Assembly: GCF_024586455.1 (NCBI RefSeq)
Contig: NC_065921.1
Location: 72,993,865-73,057,864 of the forward strand
Direction of reading: 5' to 3'
Source: Bactrocera neohumeralis
Lineage: Eukaryota > Arthropoda > Insecta > Diptera > Tephritidae
DNA: 64,000 nt
In this document: piece after piece, positions 55,415 to 64,000 of the stretch
Layout: each line of letters begins with the position of its first letter
Position numbering within the stretch: position 1 is the stretch's first letter
Notes under the pieces: model-generated
The model's database searches: none
What the model saw: the letters and a program-made list of their open reading frames with translations, nothing else
Told to the model about the DNA's origin: nothing
Made by a program: the position numbers and the translations under genes

Positions 55415-56530
55415 TTGAGGGGAGGGTGAGGAAGGCATTGGTTGTTGCCTTACATTGTTGTAAATGAGCTGTTAGGATACGGTGGGATTTCTCACCAAAA
55501 ATTTGTACTTTGGACTTACGAAACCGTAGTTAAGCCAGCACATATGCTGTTCTATAGTGCATTTTTCTGGTGGAAGTAAAGCCACGTTGACGCAACAACT
55601 AGAACATGTTCAATGAGCAGCTCTAATTGCCATCAGTAGTGCATTATGTACAAGACCAAGGAAGGCTCTTAATACCATTGTACATAGAGCACTCGTTGAT
55701 CACAGTCGAACTGCTACTAGCAAACGTGAACATAACCGGCAACTGCATTGCTGCTTAGTGTGCTATCAGATTCCGGGAAACTGAACATATTAAGGGCTCC
55801 AAGGAGGGACATTCCAAAATTTTTTCGCACTTCGACTGATTCTCGGATAACTTAGATCCCTGCGCCGTGAAACTTGTGGTTGGAGAGGGGTTCTTCTGTC
55901 GGGCGACCATTAAAGCAGATGTACTTCTTCGAAGTGCGGCTTCTTGAGGGAGGTATGCATCCACTGCAACAGAGCCACTATACATGTTTTGACCTCGCTG
56001 ACAGTTAAAGAGTACATAATCGCATTAGCATTAGCAACTTCCAAATTAAACTTGTCTGGCTGTCTGTCCACAGCAAAATCGTCGGAAGTTGTAAAGACGA
56101 TGAACTGGCAATAAAAGGCACAGATATCGAAAGACATCAGACAACAGGGCGGGAACGAGCAAAGGTTCTTCTGTATTCGTGCGCTCGGCCGATAAATCTA
56201 TGTGCACTTATGTGATTGCGAAGACTTTTTAGACCAGAGTGGAACGTAAAAGGTTCTTTGAACTGCTATTTCTTAGCAAGGTTCACTTACAATCATAGAC
56301 GACCTAACTCGACACTTTCTCATTGGCAATCACACGGTGAGGTTATAGATTTTGGAAGACGCAACTTGTCAAAGTTGCTAGGAGGAAGATGAGGTGGAAA
56401 ATCTATAAACTTTCTCCTACACTGCCCGGCTTTCACCAGACTAAGACTGAAGCGTCTCTGTTCCCATACTTTTTTCGAACCCGGCGCATTAGTTGGAATT
56501 GTTATTAGTCATCTTAGTAAATTTGTGGCA
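55415..56530 (+). mobile_element. I/R1-like ORF2: RT end, linker, RNase H remnant and C-terminus
   Basis: Runs head-on against the previous element. In order: GRVRKALVVALHCCK, KPAHMLFYSAFFWWK, LTQQLEHVQ and AALIAISSALCTRP (thumb), SAIRFRETEHIKGSKEGHSK, IFSHFDZFSDNLDPCAVKLV (Z marks a stop), LLRSAAS, then FQIKLVWLSVHSKIVGSCKD and DELAIKGT (His loop; WVPGH appears as WLSVH), and ENL-FLLHCPAFTRLRLKRLCSH at the end (about 56390-56470). Part of the RNase H domain is deleted. It belongs with 32772-33560. Confidence 0.8.
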
Positions 56531-56539
56531 GGCTTTATG

Positions 56540-56760
56540 CGTCATATACTTCTTGGTGTGCTCTATATGCAGAGTGCATCATTGGTCCATTTTTTTTGTT
56601 TCAAAAAATGCAGCCGGGAGTAATGCCATATTTCCACTAAGAAGACTATACCGCTATGATTAATGACTTTTTCGTGCCTGAATTGGAGTATATTGATGTG
56701 GAGGACCTTTAGTTTCATGAAGACGGTTCTAGGTTGTCAGTTAAGAAACCTTCAATTTAT
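56540..56760 (+). mobile_element. rosa-related mariner sublineage fragment
   Basis: VLYAECIIGP-type residues in mixed frames near 56555-56600 are followed by YTAMINDFFVPELEYIDVED then FHEDGSRLSVKKPSIY (second catalytic region, consensus QQDGATCH). It pairs with 20390-20965 (DFFEPELKYVDDE). Confidence 0.65.
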
Positions 56761-58290
56761 TCATATGAATAGTTTGGTGACCCATTATCTCGCGTGAACC
56801 TGTCGCGCGGTCTCCAGTTCATGAAGATTTAAACCGCTGGTCAATCATTATTGTGGTCGGTGGCTTGTATACGGATGTATGCTCGTCTTTTACGCCTTCG
56901 CGGTTATTGCTGATGGTGTCAATATCTGGAAAAAATAGTCGAAGTTGGTCTCTCTGAAGGAATTTATTCGAGGGTCATTTGTCCAAAATCTTGTGAATAT
57001 ACTTATAGTCCACTTTCAGAAAAAATATATGTGGCAATATCGAGAAAATATTTTCCTGCATTTCGAAAAAAAGTCTTACTGGACACAATGACTGAGTTTG
57101 AAATGTAAAAAAACTTAACACACCCGTTAATAATCACAACACCTTGCACCTTGCAGCCCGGTTCAATTCATCGTGTAGCACTGTAATCTATGGCCAGCAT
57201 ATCAATTTTCCAGCCATATATGAGTTATGGCTTTTTAAATGCGAGCTTGCATTGCAACACCACACACACACACTCATACACAACATAGACCACATGGACC
57301 AATTCATTTGCCTAGACAAGTTGCCATACGAAAGCCTGGCAATTTTCATGCACTTCCTGGCTCATACTGCCTGTTTTGGTACGTTGTTGTTGTAGCGCAT
57401 TCCCGATTGATCACTTGAGTTGAGGCCAAAATTTATTGTTAACATGCGTTCGCCCTTCACTCGACGGATTGTTTAGCTCAGCGCGTCGTTTAGTATGTAA
57501 TTTCACATGGCTCCGTTCAAACAGTTTACTTTGGCTACGCCGTGCCCCTTGCTGCTGGACGCCGGCATGCCGGGATCGAAGTCGCGCACGAATTGTAATT
57601 GCCTTAATGGGGATGCGCCACTTTCCGACCGCCAGGCCGTTGCTCATATGTTGGCCAACCATGCAACCATGTAAGTCCACGCTGCATTTAGCCAAGCGTT
57701 ATGTGGGCGCCCAGCGGCTGGCGGCTTGAGCGTGAAGTGGGCAGTAGGGTTGCTTGGCTGAGAGATGCATGCGCTTTGATTGGGTGTAAGCCATGATTAT
57801 CGCCACGAATGAATGAGATGTGAACTGGCCAAGGCGTTCATACATTCATCAATAGTCCGGCGTTGGCAGCGCGCAAATAGTTGTGTAATAGCCGCAGACG
57901 TGTAGTCACATGTTGTACACGCTTGATCGCTTGGCGTTTACTGCCAATGCAACGGCGGTTTTTCGGTAATTGTTGCTGTATTTATATGCTTAGTTGTTGC
58001 TGGCGTGTGAAAATGTCGTAATAGTTGCGCATGCGCTCGATCGCTTTACGGTCTTTCTAACTTAGTGGTTCGGGTAATTATAGGTCGATGAGCTCTTTGC
58101 TCATACAGTTATTGGTGATTGTGTCGTATGTGTTCATACAATTTTCTTGTGGTTGAAAAAATTCCCAATCGTCACTTGAATTCTGGTTCTATTTTGGTAC
58201 GAGTCTCGATTTTATCTACTGTATTTGCTGGTTTTCGAGAGGCTTGTGCGATTTCTTGACGCTGTTGCCTAAAAAACTTTTTTTTTTTAT
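56761..58290. other. single-copy DNA, GC-richer between 57140 and 58090
   Basis: A moderately GC-rich interval with no transposon similarity and no persuasive frame; opposing 94- and 97-codon frames overlap at 57411-57729. TTAATGG and ATTTAA-type sites could suit homeodomain binding, but that is unspecific. It is a candidate regulatory region. Confidence 0.3.
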
Positions 58291-59049
58291 TTTAGGTTAG
58301 GTTAATTTAAGAGATCGATCCTGACAGGAATCTCACTTGAATTCCGGATCGTATTTTTAGTTAAAACTTCTACATAGCAAGTCAGAAGACCCTTAAAAAT
58401 GGACAAAGCGCTTTGAACCTTCGGTTTTGTTCTTTAGTTCGCGAAAGTTTTAGCTCAAGATTCATTGGTTCAGCGCTAAAACACAAGGTGGCAATAGAGA
58501 TCCAACTCAGTCCCATGGCACTGTGAGCGAAGCATGCGTGCTTTGACTAGCTCGCCGGACTTGCAGTTAGCAGTTAGCAAGCTCATCGCTGGTATTACGA
58601 CTCTGCTGTTGAAGTGAATACTCACCTCCCTGAAAGAGCTTCACTTCATACAGTTGCTCGATAGTCTAAAAATAAGATTCACGCAGAGCTACTTATAAAA
58701 AAGCTTGCTTCGACCCATCCACGAAAAAACTCACTGCGGTTCTTCAGCGACTCCTCACCATTAACATATCTGATGTCAATATGTGACCAAAGAAAAAGTC
58801 GCCACGAGTAGCCACTACGAGGTAGTGAACTAAGTTTTCCGTATTGCATTTAAAAGAAGAGAGAAAAAGAGAGCCGCTCGTTGGAAACGTTCAAGCTTCT
58901 TAGACTCTGTAGTATTTTCAACGACCCCCACCTTTTTATTTTACCGCAAGTCTCCCCTCATCCAATGAAAGACAAACATTTGTTCGTGAGAAGCTCGTTC
59001 GTTGAAAATCAAAAAATTCAACAAACCAAACGTTTTTGGTGTTACGTTT
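58291..59049. other. unassigned DNA with telomere-like motif
   Basis: Starts with TTTAGGTTAGGTTAATTT at 58292-58309, the reverse of the AACCTAACC tails seen elsewhere. It may therefore begin the 3' end of a minus-strand element, but no ORF could be read. Confidence 0.3.
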
Positions 59050-59480
59050 GCAGGTTTGGTTCAAAGAACGGTGCCGAATTATGATTCATAAGTTGCAGGA
59101 ACAAAGAAATCTGGCTGGCAATTAATAAGGCAACCAACCTACTGGTCATAAACGACCCAGCTTTAATATGGTCACCTGGATTCAGCACAAGAAGATGCTG
59201 CTTTTCCAGAACATCGCGCTCTAGACAAGTACTGGATATCTCTTCATCTTACCTAACAAAAGTCTACACCACGATTCCATATACTCCAGCTTAAGGTGCA
59301 CAACGTACTCCTCTTCACACAGTTTCTGCTGGGATGCTTTGGTAGTAATTATCTTTTTTGCAATACCTCAAAATATAGCAAACAAAACGCGACTAACCTC
59401 AGACAAGCAATGAAAAACATGCTTAGTGGAGCTATTAACATCTTCATTGACTCCCTCTCCTTCTAGCCCAAAGTGAAAGA
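59050..59480 (+). mobile_element. jockey-like ORF2, post-RT fragment
   Basis: NKEIWLAINKATNLLVINDP, ALIWSPGFSTRR (pattern LLATYKATxRxVINYAAPIWSPG), then HTQFLLGCFGSNYLF, NATNLRQAMKNMLSGAINIF and IDSLSF. It corresponds to the block at 48240-48690. Interrupted at about 59480 by another element. Confidence 0.7.
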
Positions 59481-59509
59481 TCCTACGAATCCAAAGTAAG
59501 AGATCCAAC

Positions 59510-59770
59510 GAACTACTTGACTTAGCAAAGTCAATTTCGCTACAATTGGAGGTGTTTCAACTGGACATTATCCAATAGGATGGTACGGGGTGCCACTAAA
59601 TGTTTTGTGGGACGCTCATTGCCAAAACCGTATGGAGTAAAGCGAGATATGCGAGAATCACCTTGTCACTTTTTATGATATTAAATTTGTGGTGAGCTGC
59701 AAATACTTCGTCGATATGTGAGTGCTGTTCTTTAAGAAGGTTTTGAGTAACACAAAGGACAAAGACCTGT
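59510..59770 (+). mobile_element. I/R1-like ORF2 C-terminal fragment
   Basis: LSKVNFATIGGVSTGHYPIG then WYGVPLNVLWDAHCQNRME resembles the post-RNase H region (LTGHxxxGxHAxRLGIP). A loose AACATAACCTAAGC tail follows at about 59810. It appears to sit inside a jockey-like copy. Confidence 0.5.
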
Positions 59771-59849
59771 ACAAGTCAGATCAATTGATTTTAGATCAAC
59801 TCTAAGACCTAACATAACCTAAGCTTTCATTGAATGACGTCCTTGCAGT

Positions 59850-60344
59850 TTAAAAACCAACCATCGCAGATCGACTGCCGAGTTGCCGGCGAAACCAGGT
59901 CGTAACTGCGTGCGGAACTTCGGTCTGGATATTCCTAATTTCTACCTATTCAAAATTGACTGGGACATGCTAAATCTATATGCTGCATACAAACAGTCTT
60001 CTATACTAAACTCCACTTTGCATGCCCAACAGATCAACTCATCTGGCACACCTTTTTCACTGTCCACCAGCTTAACTCTTAACTCAGATCATATATGGTC
60101 AACAATTGAATCTTCTGAAGGAAGCAAATGCACAGAAGCGACCGGCATAGGCCAATGGGAGAGGAATCGTGGTCTGTCAGAACAACGCCAGGTCATTCTT
60201 ATCCACAGTGATCGGTCCGTTCCCACGACAACCGGGTCTAAGTAACCGAAATGCACTCGGATTTTTATGCGACCAAGGACTGTCAACTGAGCACCATTCC
60301 TCGAATTTACTTCAGGAATATTTTCTGCCCCTACAACAACATAG
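59850..60344 (+). mobile_element. jockey-like ORF2 end and 3' UTR
   Basis: RAELRSGYS, YLFKIDWDMLN and the HLAHLF-type remnant (pattern AQLRSGYCSxLNSYLSRID and PHDTNHLFxCP) end the ORF. From about 60160 the untranslated repeat follows (GGTCTGTCAGAACAACGCCA, TCGGTCCGTTCCCACGACAA, GGACTGTCAACTGAGCACC) and ends in CTACAACAACA at 60344. This copy ties that repeat to the jockey-like family. Confidence 0.65.
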
Positions 60345-60930
60345 TGAGCGAAGCCAGGTCCTTCTCCACTTGTTCCTTCCAACGGAGTGGAGGTCTTCCT
60401 CTTCCTCTGCTTCCCCCGGCAGTTACTGCGTCGAATACTTTCAGAGCTGGAGTGTTTTCGTCCATTCGGACAACATGACCTAGACAGCGTAGCCGCTGTC
60501 TTTTAATTCGCTGAACTATGTCAATGGCGTCGTATATCATGTACAGCTCATCGTTCCATCGAACGCTATATTCGCCGAACGCGCAAAGAATCATAAATCT
60601 TTCGCAGAACTTTTCTCCCGAAAATTGGCAACATCGACTCATCTGTTGTTGTCATCGTCCAGGCCTCTGCACCATATAGCAGGACGGGAATTATGAGTGA
60701 CTTATAGAGTTTGGTTTTTGTTCGTCGAGAGAGGACTTTGCTTCTCAATTGTCTACTCAGTCCGAAGTAGCACCTGTTGGCAAGAGTTATCCTGCGTTAG
60801 ATTTCCAGGCTGACATTGTTGGTGGTGTTTACGCTGGTTCCAAGATAGACGAAATTATCTACGACTTCAAAGTTATGACTGTCAACAGTGACGAAAGAAC
60901 ATCGACTGATATGATTCCAAAATGAGAAAA
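60345..60930 (-). mobile_element. RTE-like non-LTR retrotransposon, thumb to C-terminus
   Basis: Minus frames: RRTKTKLYKSLIIPVLLYGA then EAWTMTTTDESM (60748-60620), FGEYSVRWNDELYMIYDAID, IDIVQRIKRQRLRCLGHVVR, MDENTPALKVFDAVTAGGSR, then PPLRWKEQVEKDLASL. Of all copies this one keeps the longest continuous run of the C-terminal region. Its 3' end is cut at the jockey tail at 60345. Confidence 0.9.
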
Positions 60931-62349
60931 CCCTGCATTAGTTTTCTAACATTGCTTTTGTAAGCTATGAGCTCAAAGCCTTTATTCGGCCGAACTTACT
61001 TTCTAGCCTCCATATAGGCACTTTATTGTTATTTGATTTTCATCCAACCAACTGACTTTACTCAACACATTCAAGTCAATCGAGCTTTTCTCCACCATTT
61101 CTTCAAAAATTTTTTCAATTTATTGCTTACTTTGCTGCTCGTGGTGCCGCCAATGTTGCCGCTGGGCAAACTATCGATGCCACTTACTGCCGCCACTAAC
61201 AAGAATGTCAATAAAAATCTATTTTCTTTGCACTACAGAACTTGAGCAATTTCCCGGTCCACGGGATGGGCAACTGATAGTTACAACCACTAACCAACTA
61301 GATAAATTCTTTTATCGCCAAAAAGAAATCAATTTCAGTTGGCAAACAGTAAGCGGCTGAAGCTTGTTGCCACTTGTTGACTGTTGACTGCCCAAATTGT
61401 AGCGATTTCCGTGGAACGCGCGCAGGGGGCAAATGCTAGCCAAGCCATGCAACAATCACACAGCAGTCCAAAGCCCTGTGACCTCTGCCACCCAAAACGT
61501 AGGCAACCGGATATTCGCACATACAACACGAGCTGCTAAACCGAAATTGTTGCTACTGATGTTGTTGTTAGTGTTGTTGTTGTCAGTATCGGGGTACTGC
61601 TTTGAAGTGCACTGCCACTCAAATATAAACGTTAAATATAAAATTGAAAAAGCCATTTTGCTGCCAATTTCGCAAACACTTAAACCAATTTCTCACTTCA
61701 GTCCACAGGGCATAGCGAACGCGCGCTCCCCGCCTGCTGACCAAATACGTGGATTCAAAACCGACACATGCAAATTTATATGTGTGCATTCTAACGGCAA
61801 CAGGAAGCACATATACGCCGACGACGACGATGAGGACGACACATCCTTGTTATCCTTTGCACTTGGCGCTTGGGTGCTGTGGCGGAAGACAGCGGCTACA
61901 GCAACAAGTACGCGGCGCTATTGCAACTTCAAAGTCGTAAAGTGACAGTGGCAGCAAAGTGTGAAAATGTCATGTCACAAAGTGTTGGCAACATCACTTG
62001 ACTTCGGTTACATGCACAGTATGCAACCATGCGTCGTCTCCCCGAAGTCGGCTTGAGTTGGTCTTCGCACAGTATTCATTGAATGCATGTCACTTGCAAC
62101 ATACATATAAATATATACATGTTTGTTGGTATGTGTCGCTTTTTATTGCAAAATGTTGCATACATCCAAAAAATTTTAACGACAGTTGTTGTAAATGAAA
62201 TTTTTTAGCGTCTTGATGCTTCCTGGACTGAAAAGTCAAATAATCTCAATTGGTCGGAAAAATATGCTAGATATGTTGGCAAATTTGAAAACTTGGTTTC
62301 GTCGATTCCTTGTGGATAATGTTGTTGCCAGAGAACACCACATTCTAGA
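60931..62349. other. single-copy intergenic DNA with TTG and GAC runs
   Basis: The longest frame of the window (61433-61945, 170 codons on +) lies here but owes its hydrophobic and acidic runs to TTG and GAC repeats. GC content is higher at 61380-61960. No transposon is seen. Confidence 0.3.
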
Positions 62350-62645
62350 AGTTGATCCATTTCGAGGCTCCCTATTTTTTTAAAGAACAAGCACAGAAAC
62401 TTCAAATGAAATGGGCAATTTTTATTACCATTCGAAAGAACATTCTTCGGCAATTATTTTTTGAAGATTATCTCTTTCAAATGACCACGGTTACGTCTGA
62501 GATGGTTCATCCGTTGAGTCCAATTTTCGATGACTCGTTCGAGCGTTTCGATTGGTAACTCGAGCATTTTGAATGACACGCATGATGTTTTACTCCCAGG
62601 CCTGAATCGAAGCGGGATTGTCCGCATAGACCTAAGACTTACAGC
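62350..62645 (-). mobile_element. rosa-like (DD41D) mariner, 3' end fragment
   Basis: Starts at the terminal repeat (TTGATCCATTTCGAGGCTCC) and continues through the C-terminus on the minus strand (pattern VIENWTQRMDHLRRS) to the region of DNPASIQA, where it stops. The same segment as 2799-3018 with a longer inner part. Confidence 0.75.
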
Positions 62646-63379
62646 CTCGGTTGCCTAGAAGTTACAGGTAAACATTGCACAACTAATCATGGTAAATCAT
62701 TTAAATATAGCTGGATAAAAAAGCAAGCAAGCAAGGTAATGCAAAAAAGTGCAATTGAGCTACTTCCCAACTGGTAATCTTTTCGGAATCGAACTGAATC
62801 TGAAACAAAATCAATTCACTTTTGAAGAATATGATTACTGGGTTAATTACGACAAATTCAAACGAAAAACGACGTGATCGATTTGCGGTGATCCGTTCAA
62901 TTGGTGGACCAGGCAGTATTGATGGCCAGGAAAGTTTTGTTATGCGTTTCATGGGATTAATCTACTGTGGACTGCTCCCCTATGACCAAACTCTTAATTA
63001 GGATCTATACCCTTAACAAATGGGTTGCCTGAAGCAAGCAACGGCAATCAACGCTTTAACCTCTGTCCGCATATCGGAAATGTCATGGAAAGCAGGGTAG
63101 CAGTGGAAAGTGTCACCCGAACGGAATGACTTCATTTTTACCGAATGCAGAAAGGTATCTAGGACAATGAGATAGTGGAAAAGATTACCAAGAGCATCCT
63201 AGAGGATGACTATTCCTCACTGACTTCGTAACGGAAATTCTTTTGATATCGAAAAGGCCCTATACTGGTCCATGAATCGCTTATTAGCCTACCAGACTAA
63301 CCTAATCTAACCTTGTGATCGATAAAGTTGTAATCTACCAGAGGTGAACCTTTTGTTATAACAATTACTATGTTCGCAA
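62646..63379. other. unassigned DNA ending in an AACCTAATC tail
   Basis: ACTAACCTAATCTAACC at 63296-63312 resembles the non-LTR tails. The sequence before it is unread. Confidence 0.3.
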
Positions 63380-63720
63380 AGTCACAGAAGCAGCCAGCTT
63401 TGGCTAATAGTGTCCCGCCAGGTCACAAGCATCGATAGTGACTCGCCAGAGGCTCCAAGAGTTTGGTTGGGAAGATCCTATTCATCCACTTTATGATCCG
63501 GTCCTGGCATGCAATGATTGCTCACTGTTCCTGTCTGTGTCGAATGATTTTGTTGTTGAAGAATTCGTCTAAAGAAAATCGACTGTGCCAGGTTTTTGCC
63601 AATAGGGGCGGGAGTTGCTGTGAGACTGACACAATGAAATTAAATTCAAAATCAACTCAAATAAAAAATAAATTATTTCTTTTTACAAGACTTTATTTTA
63701 AGCGTCACATGTAGCCACCT
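63380..63720 (+). mobile_element. mariner (cecropia-like) C-terminal half
   Basis: Reads ASIVTRQRLQEFGWEDPIHP, LYDPVLACNDCSLFLSVSND, FVVEEFV, then in the next frame KENRLCQVFANRGGSCCETD and TMKL. It matches SIVTRQKLRELGWEVLMHPP, YSPDLAPSDYHLFLSMANDF and ENRLSQFFANRD. The third catalytic Asp is kept (ACND for APSD). The second is not recognisable. Confidence 0.85.
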
Positions 63721-64000
63721 ACTTGTTTTAAGTGGACTGGACGTTTTTTCATATCAGAAATACCCCCGATTGTTTGTCACTTCTTATGGAAAGGTCAACG
63801 TTTTGGAAAACACTTCGATATTGGTTATAAATTGCGATTGTGAGATACACTTAAGTAAGTCACGACGGTCGTTTCGGGGAAACTGTTAATTCAAGCTCTG
63901 TTAGCTTCAAACGAAGACCTGTATGATGAGAACGAATATCGTATCAAATCGTAGCTTCTGTTGTGCTTTATGACCAGCCCGAATTGAGAGAAATTTGTAA
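63721..64000. other. unassigned terminal stretch
   Basis: Nothing recognised up to the window end. Confidence 0.4.

Noticed and set aside
58292..58309. True telomeric (TTAGG)n array
   Set aside because: Only two or three units at any site, dispersed and next to retroelement remnants, so an element tail is a better explanation.
61433..61945. Longest ORF of the window (170 codons, +) with a Leu-rich hydrophobic run and an Asp/Glu run
   Set aside because: The hydrophobic run comes from TTG/CTG repeats and the acidic run from GAC repeats. There is no similarity, no coding-like codon bias in between, and an opposing open frame.
1..64000. CRISPR arrays, operons, prophage or plasmid features
   Set aside because: The tandem repeats found lack spacer-like unique inserts of constant length, no prokaryotic gene is present, and gene density and composition are those of an insect genome.

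Overview
The window looks like gene-poor, repeat-dense nuclear DNA of a higher fly, most likely a tephritid fruit fly. It is AT-rich, carries no long open reading frame (the longest is 170 codons and looks spurious), and shows no operons, ribosome binding sites or prokaryotic systems. Nearly every recognisable protein trace is a decayed transposon. The tephritid guess rests on several remnants of a transposase whose second and third catalytic Asp are 41 residues apart, the arrangement I recall for the rosa subfamily of mariner described from Ceratitis rosa. Subfamily names here are from memory and were not searched.

DNA transposons: (1) DD41D rosa-like elements at 2799-3018, 7031-8235 (near full length, with inverted repeats and a TA duplication), 13235-14010, 46800-47535 and 62350-62645, plus a diverged sublineage at 20390-20965 and 56540-56760. 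(2) DD34D mariners of an irritans-like type at 5935-6660, 14105-14960 and 44025-44150. (3) A mellifera-like type at 141-325, 3022-3965, 11791-11905 and 37041-37445. (4) A cecropia-like type at 9548-10095 (548 bp, complete ends), 17003-17108, 42735-43075, 51640-52250 and 63380-63720.

Retroelements: an RTE/CFDP2-like non-LTR element with a (GAA)-type 3' end occurs at 928-1478, 12125-12430, 17250-18110, 22985-24224, 29585-30475, 44925-45175, 49060-49640, 51013-51080 and 60345-60930. RNase H-bearing I/R1-like elements lie at 4870-5700, 32772-33560, 43210-43545, 52333-52960, 54560-55400, 55415-56530 and 59510-59770, with probable ORF1 pieces at 38745-40442 and 44451-44790. Jockey-like ORF2 ends and a shared 3' untranslated repeat lie at 11509-11790, 48205-49045, 59050-59480 and 59850-60344, with loose 3' pieces at 35320-35400 and 47640-47830.

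Between these are single-copy stretches (8.7-9.1, 15.5-16.3, 25.4-25.7, 33.7-35.3, 37.7-38.6, 45.5-46.3, 50.0-50.7, 53.4-53.9 and 57.1-58.1 kb) that are less AT-rich and may hold 5' exons, promoters or enhancers of host genes. Only short, unrecognised exon candidates could be proposed (8936-8996, 33729-33850, 33989-34225, 35175-35225, 38332-38528, 50433-50672), all with low confidence. Tandem structures include a five-unit array of about 154 bp (25.9-26.5 kb), a duplicated 180-bp ORF1 segment (40.05-40.41 kb), a 230-bp duplication (35.7-36.2 kb) and a GA microsatellite. I found no convincing novel system. The window reads as a layered graveyard of transposons with a few candidate host exons.
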